From: Pseudoxanthomonas spadix
Lineage (GTDB): Bacteria; Pseudomonadota; Gammaproteobacteria; Xanthomonadales; Xanthomonadaceae
DNA: 64,000 nucleotides
Assembly (NCBI RefSeq): GCF_003703395.1
Contig: NZ_RDQN01000009.1
Span: 44,535-108,534 of the forward strand
Direction of reading: 5' to 3'
Made by a program: the position numbers and the translations under genes. Under the pieces are notes generated by a model. That model had not been told where the DNA came from and did not search any database. It saw only the letters and a program-made list of their open reading frames with translations. Within the stretch, counting starts at the first letter, position 1; every line of letters starts with the position of its first letter. Below, in pieces: positions 38,459 to 48,254 of the stretch.

Positions 38459-38995
38459 ATGAAACGCTCCCGAACCACGTCCCTGCTGCTGATGGGCGCC
38501 GCGCCATTGCTGTTCAGCGCCTGCCAACGCGAACCGGAAGTGCGCCAGGGCCTGTACACCTCGGTGGACGCCTGCGCCCGCGAGACCGGCGACAAGGCCA
38601 GCTGCCAGGAAGCTTTCGCCAGCGCCCGGAAACAGGCCAGCGAGCAGGCGCCGCGCTATGCCTCGCAGGAACAGTGCAAGACCGATTGGGGCCAGGACCG
38701 CTGCGTCGAGCAGCGCGACAGCCAGGGCCATTCGTTCATCGGCCCGATGATGGCCGGCTTTTTCATGTCGCAGATGCTGGGCAATCGCCGTGGCTTCAAC
38801 AGCGCGCCGGCCTTCCAGGATCGCAACCGCGGCTGGCTGCGCCCCACGCCAGGGGCCCGCCCGGACACGTCCAATGCGTTCCGCGCCGGCAACACCGGCA
38901 TGACCCCGATCACCAGCGCGCCCAACCGGGCGGTGACGGTCAGCCGCGGCGGCTTTGGTGCGCGCAGTTCCGGCCGCAGCAGCTTCGGCGGCTGA
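38459..38995 (+). CDS. DUF1190 (YgiB-family) lipoprotein
   Basis: The 178-residue product has a lipoprotein signal ending LLFSAC (Cys about residue 22) and the DUF1190 pattern YTSVDACARETGDKASCQEAFASA...YASQEQCKTDWG with paired cysteines, then a low-complexity Gly/Ser/Arg-rich tail. In enterobacteria ygiB is paired with ygiC, a glutathionylspermidine-synthase homologue, and the same pairing occurs here. The next gene starts inside its stop codon (TGATG). Confidence 0.88.
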   Translation: MKRSRTTSLLLMGAAPLLFSACQREPEVRQGLYTSVDACARETGDKASCQEAFASARKQASEQAPRYASQEQCKTDWGQDRCVEQRDSQGHSFIGPMMAGFFMSQMLGNRRGFNSAPAFQDRNRGWLRPTPGARPDTSNAFRAGNTGMTPITSAPNRAVTVSRGGFGARSSGRSSFGG

Positions 38996-40173
38996 TGCGT
39001 CGGGTTGCCATCACCGAGCGTGGCGATTGGCGCGCGCAGGCGGGCGCATGCGGGTTCGATTTCCACACCATCGGCGGCGCACCGTACTGGGACGAGACGG
39101 CCTACTACGCCTTCACCCTGCGCCAGATCGAGGATGACCTGGAAGACCCCAGCGCCGAGCTGCACGCCATGGCGCTGGACCTGGTGGACGAGGTGCTGCG
39201 CGATGAGGCCAAGCTCAAGCAGCTGGCCATTGCGCAGCCGTACTGGCAATGGATCGCCGACAGCTGGCAGCAGCGTCAGCCGCATCTGTACGGGCGACTG
39301 GACCTGGCCTACGACGGCAACGGGCCGGCCAAACTCTATGAGCTGAACTACGACACGCCGACGTCCTTGTTCGAGGCGGCGTTCTTCCAGTGGCAATGGC
39401 TGGAAGACCAGCGCGCGGCCCGGCGCCTGCCAGCCCACGCGGACCAGTTCAATTCCCTGCACGAGGCACTGGTGGCGCGCTTCGGCCAAATCGCGCCTGA
39501 GCTGAAGCACCCGTTGAAATTCGCCGCGGTGCGCGGCTCGAACGAAGACCAGGGCACGGTGGCCTACCTGCGCGACTGCGCGGCGCAGGCCGGGTTGCAT
39601 GGTGAGCTCATCGCGCTGGAAGACCTGGGCCTGTCCGAGGACGGCCGCTTCACCGATCTGGATGATCTGGTGATCGGCACGCTGTTCAAGCTGTATCCGC
39701 TGGAGGATCTGTTCGGCGAGGCGTTCGGCCAGGCCCTGCCGGCATCGGGCCTGCAGCTGCTGGAACCGCCATGGAAGGCGGTGCTGAGCAACAAGGGCAT
39801 CCTGCCGCTGCTGTGGCAGCGCCATCGCGGCCATCCCAACCTGCTGCCGGCCCACTTCGACGATGGCAGCGCCCTGCAGCCCGGCTGGGTGCGCAAGCCG
39901 CTGCACTCCCGCGAGGGCGCCAACGTGGCCCTGCACCTGGCCGACGGCAGCTGGCAGGAAAGCCAGGGGCCGTATACCGGCCCGTGCATCATCCAGGCCG
40001 CCCATCCGCTGACCGCCTTCGACGGCCGCTATCCGCTGATCGGCTGCTGGGTGATCGGCGAGAGCGCCTGCGGCATCGGCATCCGCGAGGACGACAGCCG
40101 CATCACCGGCGACAGCGCCCGCTTCGTGCCCCACGCGATCATCGATGACGCGCCGGGCGTGTTGTATGCGTAG
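38995..40173 (+). CDS. Glutathionylspermidine synthase-like ATP-grasp protein (YgiC/YjfC family)
   Basis: The 392-residue protein matches the C-terminal synthetase domain of glutathionylspermidine synthase: IGGAPYWDETAYYAFTLRQI near the start, YELNYDTPTSLFEAAFFQWQWLED, and the late KAVLSNKGILPLLW and YTGPCIIQ ATP-grasp segments. It lacks the amidase domain of E. coli Gss. YgiC relatives ligate or resemble ligases for peptide-like substrates; the real substrate is unknown. It is translationally coupled to the DUF1190 lipoprotein, so a joint envelope role is likely. Confidence 0.88.
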   Translation: MRRVAITERGDWRAQAGACGFDFHTIGGAPYWDETAYYAFTLRQIEDDLEDPSAELHAMALDLVDEVLRDEAKLKQLAIAQPYWQWIADSWQQRQPHLYGRLDLAYDGNGPAKLYELNYDTPTSLFEAAFFQWQWLEDQRAARRLPAHADQFNSLHEALVARFGQIAPELKHPLKFAAVRGSNEDQGTVAYLRDCAAQAGLHGELIALEDLGLSEDGRFTDLDDLVIGTLFKLYPLEDLFGEAFGQALPASGLQLLEPPWKAVLSNKGILPLLWQRHRGHPNLLPAHFDDGSALQPGWVRKPLHSREGANVALHLADGSWQESQGPYTGPCIIQAAHPLTAFDGRYPLIGCWVIGESACGIGIREDDSRITGDSARFVPHAIIDDAPGVLYA

Positions 40174-40281
40174 CGGTGGCCGGGCAGGGCACCTGGCTTG
40201 CGCGCCACGGTCGCGGCCGGCGCCCGTCTTGCCCATCGCGGTGCGGCCATGGCCGATCACCGGCAGCCTTACACTGCCGCG

Positions 40282-40572
40282 ATGTCGCCGCCTTCCACCC
40301 TGGCCTGCCGCAGCGGCTGCGCCGCCTGCTGCATCGCGCCTTCGATCAGTTCGCCGATTCCCGGCATGCCGCAAGGCAAGCCGGCCGGCGTTGCCTGCGT
40401 ACAGCTGGATGCGCACCTGCGCTGCCGGCTCTTCGGCCAGCCCGAGCGCCCGGCGGTGTGCGTGCGCCTGCGTCCGGAGGCGGCCATGTGCGGCGCCTCG
40501 CGCAGCCAGGCGCTGGCCTATCTGACCGCGTTGGAAACCGCCACCCGCCCGGCCAGCCAGGGGCCCGGCTGA
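40282..40572 (+). CDS. YkgJ-family cysteine-cluster protein
   Basis: The 96-residue product has the cysteine pattern CRSGCAACCIAPSI...CVQL...CRLFG...CVRL...CGAS, typical of the YkgJ/CxxCxxCC putative zinc- or iron-chelating family. Its cellular role is unknown. The ATG at 40282 gives the usual family length; an in-frame ATG at 40249 is possible. It is convergent with the carbonic-anhydrase-like gene. Confidence 0.85.
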   Translation: MSPPSTLACRSGCAACCIAPSISSPIPGMPQGKPAGVACVQLDAHLRCRLFGQPERPAVCVRLRPEAAMCGASRSQALAYLTALETATRPASQGPG

Positions 40573-40648
40573 TCTTTCAGCCGCTGGGACGACCCTGGTC
40601 GGTGTCGCCGGCGCCGGCCCCGAACCCGGTGATCGGCAACCGGGCGGC

Positions 40649-41191
40649 TCAGTCTTCGGGCTGGGCCAGGTACTGGTCCTTCAGGCGCACGTAGTGCCGG
40701 GCCGAATACAGCAGGCCCTCGATGTCCTTCTCCGAAAGTTGCCGCGCCGGGCGCGCCGGATTGCCAAGCCACAGTTCGCCGCTGCCGACCTTCTTGCCCG
40801 GGCCGACCACCGCGCCGGCACCGATGAAGGCGTTCTTTTCGAGCACCGCACCATCCAGGACGCACGCGCCCATGCCGATCAGGCAGGCATCGCCGATGGT
40901 GCAGGCGTGGAGGATGGTGCCGTGGCCGACGGTCACGTCCTCGCCGATCAGGGTCGGATAGCCGCCCTTGTTGTAGGGGCTTGCGTGGCTGACGTGGATG
41001 ATGGTGCCGTCCTGCACGTTGCTGCGCGCGCCGATGCGCACGTGGTTGACGTCGCCGCGGATCACCGTGCCCGGCCAGACCGACACGTCATCGCCCAGCA
41101 CCACATCGCCAATGACCGTGCAGGCCGGGTCCACGTACACCCGTTGCCCCAGCACGGGGCGCTTGTCCAGGTAAGGGCGCAGGGCTTTCAT
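40649..41191 (-). CDS. Gamma-class carbonic anhydrase-like protein (YrdA family)
   Basis: The 180-residue left-handed beta-helix protein shows hexapeptide repeats (VIGDVVLGDDVSVWPGTVIRGD, LIGEDVTVGHGTILHACTIGD). Metal-ligand histidines are expected in VSHAS, VGHGT and LHACT, and all are present. Many YrdA-type proteins bind zinc, but carbonic anhydrase activity is often weak or absent. It is divergent from xthA. Confidence 0.9.
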   Translation of the reverse strand: MKALRPYLDKRPVLGQRVYVDPACTVIGDVVLGDDVSVWPGTVIRGDVNHVRIGARSNVQDGTIIHVSHASPYNKGGYPTLIGEDVTVGHGTILHACTIGDACLIGMGACVLDGAVLEKNAFIGAGAVVGPGKKVGSGELWLGNPARPARQLSEKDIEGLLYSARHYVRLKDQYLAQPED

Positions 41192-41267
41192 GCGGCCAGT
41201 GTAGCGCTGCGCCTGCGCCGATCCGGCGGGTTAGGCTGTGCCGCCTTCGCACACGCCCGCCTTGCCC

Positions 41268-42035
41268 ATGAAGATCGCCAGCTGGAACGTCAACTCGCTC
41301 AACGTGCGCCTGCCGCACCTGGAACAGTGGCTGCGCCAGTTCGGGCCGGACATCGTGGGCCTGCAGGAAACCAAGCTGGAAGACCACAGGTTTCCCGACG
41401 TGGCGCTGCTGGCGGCCGGCTATCGCAGCGTGTTCGCCGGGCAGAAGACCTACAACGGCGTGGCGCTGCTGGCACGCAGCGCGATCCAGGACGTGCAGAT
41501 CGGCATTCCCGGTTTCCAGGACGTGCAGAAGCGGGTCATCGCCGGCACCGTCGATGGCATCCGGGTGATCAACCTCTACGTGGTCAACGGCCAGGACGTG
41601 GGCACCGAGAAATATGGCTACAAGCTGCGCTGGCTGGAGGCGGCGCGCGAATGGATCAAGGCCGAGCTGGCGGTGCATCCGCAGCTGGTGGTGCTGGGCG
41701 ATTTCAACATCGCCCCCGATGCGCGCGACGTGCACGATCCGGCGCTGTGGGATGACACCCACATCCTCACCTCGGCGGCCGAGCGCGAGGCACTGCGGGC
41801 GATCCTGGACCTTGGCCTGCACGATGCCTTGCGCCTGCACCATGATCAGGCCGGGATCTTCAGCTGGTGGGATTACCGGATGGCCGGCTTCCGCCGCAAC
41901 CTGGGCCTGCGCATCGACCTGACCCTGGTCTCCGATGCGTTGAAGGCGCGCGCCACTGCCGCCGGGATCGACCGGCAGCCACGCACACTGGAACGCCCCA
42001 GCGACCACGCCCCGGCCTGGACCCAGCTCGATTAG
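41268..42035 (+). CDS. xthA: Exodeoxyribonuclease III (Xth)
   Basis: The 255-residue AP endonuclease/3'-exonuclease acts in base excision repair. Catalytic motifs are WNVNSLNVR, GLQETKLED (metal-binding Glu), GDFNIAPDARDVHDP and the final SDHAP with the general-base His. The start at 41268 (MKIASWNVNS) is the family start. A terminator follows at 42066-42090. Confidence 0.95.
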   Translation: MKIASWNVNSLNVRLPHLEQWLRQFGPDIVGLQETKLEDHRFPDVALLAAGYRSVFAGQKTYNGVALLARSAIQDVQIGIPGFQDVQKRVIAGTVDGIRVINLYVVNGQDVGTEKYGYKLRWLEAAREWIKAELAVHPQLVVLGDFNIAPDARDVHDPALWDDTHILTSAAEREALRAILDLGLHDALRLHHDQAGIFSWWDYRMAGFRRNLGLRIDLTLVSDALKARATAAGIDRQPRTLERPSDHAPAWTQLD

Positions 42036-42065
42036 CCAGCCACCGCATCTCGTGCCGCGCACGAA

Positions 42066-42090
42066 AAAGCCCGGGACATGCCCGGGCTTT
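42066..42090. terminator. Bidirectional terminator
   Basis: AAAGCCCGGG pairs perfectly with CCCGGGCTTT across ACATG, with A-rich sequence on the left (a T run on the minus strand). It lies between the convergent xthA and GlsB-like genes. Confidence 0.75.
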
Positions 42091-42123
42091 GGCTTTCGAT
42101 CCGCCACAACCGCTGGTGCGTTG

Positions 42124-42375
42124 TTAGCGCACGCTCTTGCGGGTGAACAGGTTGACGATGGCCAGCAGGACCACCGCACCAAGCAGCGACCACAGGAATG
42201 TGCCCACGGTGACGCCCTGGTTGATGCTGCCGCCGCCGAGGAAACCGGCGATGGCGGCACCCACGATGCCGACCACGATGTTGAGGATGATGCCCTGCTG
42301 GGCGTCACGACGCATGATGATGCTGGCCAGCCAGCCAACCACGCCACCCACGATCAACCAGATGATGATGCCCAT
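42124..42375 (-). CDS. GlsB/YeaQ/YmgE-family stress-response membrane protein
   Basis: The 83-residue protein has two or three membrane segments with the Gly-rich family pattern GIIIWLIVGGVVGWLASIIM and NIVVGIVGAAIAGFLGGG. Family members respond to general stress; the mechanism is unknown. A strong ribosome-binding site (AAGGAGAA) precedes the ATG at 42375, which rules out longer in-frame starts. Confidence 0.9.
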   Translation of the reverse strand: MGIIIWLIVGGVVGWLASIIMRRDAQQGIILNIVVGIVGAAIAGFLGGGSINQGVTVGTFLWSLLGAVVLLAIVNLFTRKSVR

Positions 42376-42590
42376 AGCCGTTCTCCTTGTTCGATGATTC
42401 GGATGCCCCGCGCTTTGGGGTGCGCGATGATTTGGCCGGTCACGCCGTGAAACCGCCGTATACACAACCGGCCGGTACATGATGAAGACCGCTCCAGCAA
42501 AGACGTGTCTCGCCCGCATGGCGGCGCCGCCTTCACGCGCGCAAGGCCACCTGGCCGGCACCTGCTTGGCTCACCCGGTGCCACCTGCAC

Positions 42591-43217
42591 ATGACTGAAC
42601 TGCGCGAAACCTTTTCCGCGTCCCAGCGCATCGGACCGCTGCAGGTGTGGTGGACGACCCATCCGCCGCGCAGTTCAGGCGAACTGACCGCCCGTCCGCT
42701 GCTGGAATCGTGGTTCCAGCTGGCCCCGGGCACGCTGCCGCTGCAGCGCGATGCGCGCGGCAAGCCGCACCTGGAAGGCGCGCTGCAACGCCATGACGTC
42801 AGCTGGAGCCACAGCGGGCAGGCGCTGCTGCTGACCACCGGGCCGGACGTGCAAGTCGGTGCCGACATCGAGCGCCTGCGCCCGCGGCCGCGCGCGCTGG
42901 AGCTGGCCCAGCGCTATTTCGCGCCGGAGGAAACAACGGCCCTGCGCGCCCTGCCCGAAGCCGGGCGCCCGCTGGCCTTCCTGCGCCTGTGGTGCGCCAA
43001 GGAAGCGGTGCTCAAGGCGCACGGGCACGGGATCTCGTTCGGGCTGCAGCGGCTGGTGTTCGCGCCAGCGGCGGCGCTGCACACCCAAGCCTGGGGCCCG
43101 TTGCGACTGGTGGCCTGCGACCGGCGCCTGGGCGCGCCGCCCGATTGGACCCTGCACCAGTGGCAGCCGCACCCGAAATACCTGGCCGCGGTGGCCTGGC
43201 GCGCGCGGCCGGGCTGA
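42591..43217 (+). CDS. 4'-phosphopantetheinyl transferase superfamily protein
   Basis: The 208-residue protein has Sfp-type motifs: [13 protein letters not shown] (magnesium-binding Asp/Glu, about residues 88-100) and [17 protein letters not shown] (about 133-149). It would transfer phosphopantetheine from CoA to a carrier protein. No polyketide or peptide synthetase is adjacent, so the partner is unknown; it may serve fatty-acid or pigment (xanthomonadin-like) synthesis elsewhere. Confidence 0.9.
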   Translation: MTELRETFSASQRIGPLQVWWTTHPPRSSGELTARPLLESWFQLAPGTLPLQRDARGKPHLEGALQRHDVSWSHSGQALLLTTGPDVQVGADIERLRPRPRALELAQRYFAPEETTALRALPEAGRPLAFLRLWCAKEAVLKAHGHGISFGLQRLVFAPAAALHTQAWGPLRLVACDRRLGAPPDWTLHQWQPHPKYLAAVAWRARPG

Positions 43218-43260
43218 AAGCCCAAGCGACCCCGCGCCGGGCTGCGCTAAGCTGCGGCCA

Positions 43261-43914
43261 ATGACCCACGATGCCCTGCCCCCTGGCCTGGACGCGCCAC
43301 TGCGCCACGGGCTGGCCGAACTCGGCCTGTCGCCGGACCTGGCGCCGCCGCTGCTGGCCTACCTGGCCCTGCTGGTGCGCTGGAACGGCACCTACAACCT
43401 CACCGCCGTGCGTGACCCGCGGCAGATGGTCACCCGCCACCTGCTCGATTCGCTGGCCATGCACCGTTTCGTGTCCACCGGCACCCTGGCCGACCTGGGC
43501 TCCGGTCCCGGCCTGCCCGGCATCCCGCTGGCCATCGCCCACCCGCAGCTGCAGGTGACCCTGGTGGAGAGCAACGGCAAGAAGGCCCGCTTCCTGCGCC
43601 AGGCCGTGCGCCAGCTCGGGCTGGACAATGCGAAAGTGGCCGAAAGCCGCGCCGAGGCGCTGGACGCACCGGCTGCCTACGACCACCTGACCGCGCGCGC
43701 GCTGGACACCCTGGCCGGCATCGTCGCCGTCGGCGGACACCTGCTCAAGCCCGGCGGCACGTTGCTGGCGATGAAGGGCGTGATCCCGCACGAGGAGATC
43801 GCCGCACTGCCGCCGGGCTGGGCCCTGGTCCAGGCCACGCCGCTGTCGGTGCCCGGCCTGGACGGCCAGCGCCACCTGGTCACGGTGGGACGGGTCGCGG
43901 CGAAACCCGCATAA
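43261..43914 (+). CDS. rsmG: 16S rRNA m7G527 methyltransferase RsmG (GidB)
   Basis: The 217-residue SAM enzyme has the family landmarks [26 protein letters not shown] and the SAM motif [17 protein letters not shown]. It methylates G527 of 16S rRNA. The ATG at 43261 gives the expected N-terminus. parA follows after 37 bp, the classic rsmG-parA-parB order. Confidence 0.95.
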   Translation: MTHDALPPGLDAPLRHGLAELGLSPDLAPPLLAYLALLVRWNGTYNLTAVRDPRQMVTRHLLDSLAMHRFVSTGTLADLGSGPGLPGIPLAIAHPQLQVTLVESNGKKARFLRQAVRQLGLDNAKVAESRAEALDAPAAYDHLTARALDTLAGIVAVGGHLLKPGGTLLAMKGVIPHEEIAALPPGWALVQATPLSVPGLDGQRHLVTVGRVAAKPA

Positions 43915-43951
43915 TCCCCGGTCCCGCCCCTTTCCCCAAAGAGCCGACTGC

Positions 43952-44752
43952 ATGGCCCGCATCATCGCCATCGCCAACCAGAAAGGGGGCGTCGGCAAGA
44001 CCACCACCGCCGTCAACCTGGCCGCCGCGCTTGCGCGCACGCCCCAGCGCGTGCTGCTGGTGGACCTGGATGCCCAGGGCAACGCCACCATGGGCAGCGG
44101 GGTGGACAAGCGCCAGATCGAGACCTCCACCTTCGAGGTGCTGCTGCAGGAAAGCCAGGCGCGCGCGGCGATCGTGCGCACCGCAGAAGATTTCGACCTG
44201 ATGCCGGCCAACATCGACCTGACCGCCGCCGAGATCCAGCTGATGGATGCACCGGCGCGCGAGCAGCGCCTGAAGTCCGCGCTGGAGCCACTGCGCCCGG
44301 ACTACGACTGGATCCTCATCGACTGCCCGCCGGCGCTGTCGGTGATGACCCTCAACGCGCTGACCGCGGCCGATTCGGTGCTGATCCCGATGCAGTGCGA
44401 GTACTACGCGCTGGAGGGCCTGAGCGCGCTGATGGAGACGGTCTCGGCCATCCGCGGCCGGCTCAACCCGACGCTGGAGATCGAAGGGGTGCTGCGGACC
44501 ATGTTCGATGTGCGCAACAACCTGGCCAACGCGGTCTCGGCCGAGCTGACCGAGCACTTCGGCGAGCAGGTGTTCCGCACCATCGTGCCGCGCAACGTGC
44601 GCGTGGCCGAAGCGCCCAGCCATGGCCAGAGCATCGTCGGCTACGACCGGGCCTCGCGCGGGGGCGTGGCCTACCTGGGCCTGGCCGGCGAGCTCATCCG
44701 CCGCCAGCAGGAACGCAGCCGACCCGCGCCCCCCCGCATGGAGACCCATTGA
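43952..44752 (+). CDS. parA: Chromosome-partitioning ATPase ParA (Soj)
   Basis: The 266-residue Walker-type ATPase has the deviant P-loop IANQKGGVGKTTTAVNLA (about residues 7-24), LVDLDAQGN and LIDCPPALSVMT. It drives segregation of ParB-parS complexes along the nucleoid. Its stop overlaps the parB start (TGATG). Confidence 0.96.
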   Translation: MARIIAIANQKGGVGKTTTAVNLAAALARTPQRVLLVDLDAQGNATMGSGVDKRQIETSTFEVLLQESQARAAIVRTAEDFDLMPANIDLTAAEIQLMDAPAREQRLKSALEPLRPDYDWILIDCPPALSVMTLNALTAADSVLIPMQCEYYALEGLSALMETVSAIRGRLNPTLEIEGVLRTMFDVRNNLANAVSAELTEHFGEQVFRTIVPRNVRVAEAPSHGQSIVGYDRASRGGVAYLGLAGELIRRQQERSRPAPPRMETH

Positions 44753-45648
44753 TGCCCGCCCCGAAGAAGCGCGGCCTCGGCCGCGGCCTGGAAGCGCTGC
44801 TCGGCCCCAAGGGCGCCGAAACCCCGCCGACCGAAGCCCAGCCCGGTGAAGCCCTGCGCAACGTCCCGGTTGGCCAGCTGCAGCCTGGCAAGTACCAGCC
44901 GCGCATGGCGATGGACCCGGCCAAGCTGGACGAGCTGGCCGACTCGATCCGCGCCCAGGGTGTGATCCAGCCGATCGTGGTGCGCGCCAGCGGCAGCGGC
45001 GGTTACGAGATCGTCGCCGGCGAACGCCGCTGGCGCGCCGCCCAGCTGGCCGGCCTGGCCCAGGTGCCGGTGGTGGTGCGCGAACTGGACGACCGCACCG
45101 TCATCGCCATGGCGCTGATCGAGAATATCCAGCGCGAGGACCTCAACCCGCTGGAAGAAGCGCAATCGCTGCAGCGGCTGATCAGCGAATTCTCCCTGAC
45201 CCACGGCCAGGCCGCCGAAGCGGTCGGCCGCTCGCGCGCGGCGGTGTCCAACCTGCTGCGCCTGCTGGAACTGCCGCCGGCCATCCGCGCCCTGCTCGAG
45301 GCGCGCCGCCTGGAAATGGGCCACGCCCGCGCCCTGCTCACGCTCTCGCCGGAACTGGCCAGCAAGCTGGCCGGCGAAGCGGCCGACGGCGGCTGGTCGG
45401 TGCGCGAGGTCGAACACCGCGCCTCGCAGTTCGCCGCCGGCCGCGTCCCGGTCAATGGCAAGCACAAACCCGCCAGGGCCGCGCCGCAGGCCGACATCGC
45501 CTCGCTGCAGACCGAGCTGTCCGAGACCCTGGGCACCACCGTCAACATCGCCCACGGCCGCAACGGCAAGGGCAAGCTGGTGATCCATTACACCGATCTG
45601 GACACGCTGGATGGCGTGCTGGAGCGGTTGCGGGGCAAGCGCGCCTGA
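44752..45648 (+). CDS. parB: Chromosome-partitioning protein ParB (Spo0J)
   Basis: The 298-residue protein has the N-terminal ParA-interacting motif RGLGRGLEALLG, the CTPase box GERRWRAAQLAG, the ENIQREDLNPLEEA segment and a helix-turn-helix (THGQAAEAVGRSRAAVSNLLRLLELP) that binds parS. I saw no parS consensus (TGTTTCACGTGAAACA-like) in the window. A hairpin at 45672-45701 follows. Confidence 0.95.
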   Translation: MPAPKKRGLGRGLEALLGPKGAETPPTEAQPGEALRNVPVGQLQPGKYQPRMAMDPAKLDELADSIRAQGVIQPIVVRASGSGGYEIVAGERRWRAAQLAGLAQVPVVVRELDDRTVIAMALIENIQREDLNPLEEAQSLQRLISEFSLTHGQAAEAVGRSRAAVSNLLRLLELPPAIRALLEARRLEMGHARALLTLSPELASKLAGEAADGGWSVREVEHRASQFAAGRVPVNGKHKPARAAPQADIASLQTELSETLGTTVNIAHGRNGKGKLVIHYTDLDTLDGVLERLRGKRA

Positions 45649-45671
45649 ACCGGCAGGATCGGCCGATGGCC

Positions 45672-45701
45672 GCGATGGGCATCACCGGGAATGCCCATCG
45701 C
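45672..45701. terminator. Hairpin between convergent parB and hydrolase genes
   Basis: GCGATGGGCAT pairs perfectly (11 bp) with ATGCCCATCGC across an 8-base loop. It has no T run, so intrinsic termination is uncertain; position between two convergent genes favours a terminator. Confidence 0.45.
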
Positions 45702-45703
45702 TC

Positions 45704-46546
45704 CTACCGCGTCATCGCATCGCCCGCCGCCACCGCGTGTGCCGACGGCGCCGAGGATTGCCCATCGCGCGCGCGCTTGCGTTCGGAGACCTTTTCGCGC
45801 GCAGCGTGTTCGCGGGCACCGACCACCATCTCGGTCAGCCACCTGACCAGCACCGCGGTGTAGGTGCGCTGCGCCGGCTTTTCCGAAAACGCATGGTCCG
45901 CCCCGGCGATCACCCGCGCGGTGCGCGAGCGGGCGCGGGTGAAGGCGGCCACGTAGTTCTCGATGACCTGGTGCGGAATGATCTGGTCCAGCTCGGCTTC
46001 GACGATCAGCGCATCGCCGGTGAATTCGGCGCAGGCGCGCAACGCGCGGTTGTCCTTCCATGCCACCTGGCGATGGCGGAAGGGAATCAGGTCCGGGTCC
46101 TGGTGCAGCTGGCGCTTGGGCAGTTCCCAGCCCTGGTCCTTGTACAGCGCCGGGGTCCGCAGCGCCAGCCAGCGCACCGGCCGCAACGAGGACAGGATCG
46201 CCGCCAGATAGGCGCCATAGCTGATGCCGACCACGGCAATGGCGTTCTCATCGACATTGGGCTGCTGCACGAACCAGTCATAGGCGGCCAGCAGATCGTC
46301 CAGGTTCTGCTGGCGACTGACGCGTTCGAGCATCTGCGCATCGCCTTCATGGCCGCGCAGGTCGAAGGTCAGGCAGACGCAGCCCAGGCCCGCGGCGTCG
46401 CGGGCCCGCGCCAGGTCATGGTCCTGGCTGCCGCCCCAGCCATGCACGAACAGCACGCCGGGCAGCGCGCGCGCCGGTGCCAGCAAAGTGCCGGACAGCT
46501 GAACGCTTTCGACCGGAAAACCGATGTGTTCAAGGGTCACGTCCAT
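45704..46546 (-). CDS. Alpha/beta hydrolase, serine-peptidase-like
   Basis: The 280-residue protein has an alpha/beta-hydrolase fold: oxyanion segment [12 protein letters not shown], nucleophile elbow [11 protein letters not shown], the acid in [11 protein letters not shown] and the catalytic His in [10 protein letters not shown]. It probably acts on small esters or peptides in the cytoplasm. Its start overlaps the 3' end of the DUF3182 gene by 17 bp, so the two are co-transcribed. A charged C-terminal tail of about 35 residues is not part of the fold. Confidence 0.85.
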   Translation of the reverse strand: MDVTLEHIGFPVESVQLSGTLLAPARALPGVLFVHGWGGSQDHDLARARDAAGLGCVCLTFDLRGHEGDAQMLERVSRQQNLDDLLAAYDWFVQQPNVDENAIAVVGISYGAYLAAILSSLRPVRWLALRTPALYKDQGWELPKRQLHQDPDLIPFRHRQVAWKDNRALRACAEFTGDALIVEAELDQIIPHQVIENYVAAFTRARSRTARVIAGADHAFSEKPAQRTYTAVLVRWLTEMVVGAREHAAREKVSERKRARDGQSSAPSAHAVAAGDAMTR

Positions 46547-47675
46547 CAGCGGTGACCCTAGCGTATTTGGTCAGACGGCCAAGTGAAGCCACCTGATCCT
46601 GGAAATACACCAGCGCATCGCCGGGCACCGGTTCGTCCTCGTAGGTTTCGTAGGTCATCGCATCCAGCCACGGCACCTCCGGCTCGGCGCAGAGCACTTC
46701 CAGCGCGAGGATTTCGGCCGGGCTGGCACCACCGAAGCGCCAGGATTGCTCGAGCACACCGCAGCGCTCAATGCCTTTCGCATCGCGGCCATGGACCACG
46801 TCGTAATTGCGGCGCGAGGCGAAGAAGCCCGGATAGGCCTGCACGATCGTGCTTTCGTAATGCTGCACCCTGGCGATGGCATCGCCGGCATGGCGCGGCA
46901 ATGGTACGTGCCGGAGCTGGTCCAGGCCCCCGCGTGCCACGCGCAGGACCGAGCCGCCGTAGACCACCTCGCCGCTGGGCGTGCCGATGGTGCGCTGGGT
47001 GCCGAAGTAGGCGATCGACGCGCCGCCCACCTCCACGCAGCCGATGCTGAAGGTCAGTGCCGACTCCAGGTTCAGCTCGATCACCACCCCGTCGGCGATT
47101 TCCGCGTCGCTGACCTGCGCCAGCCAGGCCTCGAGGTCTGCCTGCGAGGCCATCACCCGCTGGCCGTGACCGCCGCGGGCATGGGCCAGCTTGCCGCGCA
47201 CCTTGCCCAGCGGCAGCAGCGCCACCAGCGCGCGGCGCGCATCATCGGCGCTGAAGACCGAATACCCAGGCAATACCGCATCGCCGAGCGCGGCGCCCAG
47301 CTGCGGCGCCCAGCCCGGCGGCGCGCCCGCACCGTTTGCGACCAGTCCGTGGCTGACCAGCTTGCTGGCCACGAACGCATGCGGCACCACGCCGCCAAAC
47401 AGATCCTGCGCGCAGGTGATGCCGCGCATCGCCGCTTCCTCGCAAGTCAGTGTGTCCAGCGGAATGAAATAGCCTGGCAAGCCAGGCAGCGCCTGATCGC
47501 GGAATGGGCGGCCCAGCAGCGTGGCCAGGCGCCTCCCGAAGTACTCGACGCTGGCGCACTCGTGGCGCGCGCGCGTAGGGTCGGTATACAGCGGCGTCAC
47601 CGCAGGTGGGGCCATCGGTACAAGGCTGGTGGGATTGCCGGTCGGCAGCGGTTGAAGGTCGATGATGGCGGCCAT
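46530..47675 (-). CDS. DUF3182 family protein
   Basis: The 381-residue protein begins [20 protein letters not shown] and contains segments seen in DUF3182 proteins ([59 protein letters not shown]). The middle region resembles an ATP-grasp fold, so a ligase-type activity is possible but unproven. A ribosome-binding site (AAGGGGAA) precedes the ATG at 47675; the longer open frame upstream has no better start. Function is unknown. Confidence 0.8.
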   Translation of the reverse strand: MAAIIDLQPLPTGNPTSLVPMAPPAVTPLYTDPTRARHECASVEYFGRRLATLLGRPFRDQALPGLPGYFIPLDTLTCEEAAMRGITCAQDLFGGVVPHAFVASKLVSHGLVANGAGAPPGWAPQLGAALGDAVLPGYSVFSADDARRALVALLPLGKVRGKLAHARGGHGQRVMASQADLEAWLAQVSDAEIADGVVIELNLESALTFSIGCVEVGGASIAYFGTQRTIGTPSGEVVYGGSVLRVARGGLDQLRHVPLPRHAGDAIARVQHYESTIVQAYPGFFASRRNYDVVHGRDAKGIERCGVLEQSWRFGGASPAEILALEVLCAEPEVPWLDAMTYETYEDEPVPGDALVYFQDQVASLGRLTKYARVTADGRDP

Positions 47676-48254
47676 GTGTGGGTTCCCCTTGCTGCGCGGA
47701 TGGAACGGCGGTGCGGACACGCGCGAGGCGGTCCGAGGCGTTTGGTTCGACAGGACGCAGGGCATCGCGGGACTGCATGCAGCGCTTGCAGGTGATTGCC
47801 GGATGGGCCGGCACATGGGCGCAACGCGTGGTTGTGGTAGGGCTTACAGCGTCATGCGGGGATGCTGGGTCGCCGGCTGGTACGGCCGGCTGCACCAGCA
47901 GCCAATTGATGGCGGTCTGCAGGTGCGGTGAGACCACCCAACTGCGTTTCAAGTTTCATGAACAGCGCCGGGCAATTCGTGATCAGCGGTCCTTGCTGAC
48001 CTGGCGGTGGTGCCCGATGCGACGTCATGGGCGAGTCTTAGCACGCCACCGTGAATCCGGCGCGAACAATCGTTTCCCGGCCGCTCACGATGCCGCAATG
48101 CCGGCGGCGGCACCTTGGTCGCTGCATGCGATGGACATGGCGCCTGATCATGACCGTCCTGTGCGGACTGTGCGACCCATTCCAGCCCGCCCGCCGATTG
48201 CGGACAGGCATTCGCAGCAGTGCCCTTCCTGCCGGCACGATCGAGAGGCGCGCC
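47676..48254. other. 579-bp stretch without a convincing gene
   Basis: The divergent region between DUF3182 and a small ORF. Overlapping open frames exist on both strands, but none gives a recognisable protein or a good ribosome-binding site. GC content dips locally near 47940-47970, which may mark a promoter; no clear consensus pair was found. Confidence 0.45.

Noticed and set aside
38656..40416. A 586-codon minus-strand frame opposite the glutathionylspermidine-synthase-like gene
   Set aside because: Plus-strand protein has family motifs and translational coupling; the minus frame has none.
43900..45710. parS sites near parAB
   Set aside because: No palindrome close to TGTTTCACGTGAAACA was seen here or elsewhere in the window; parS is probably outside.
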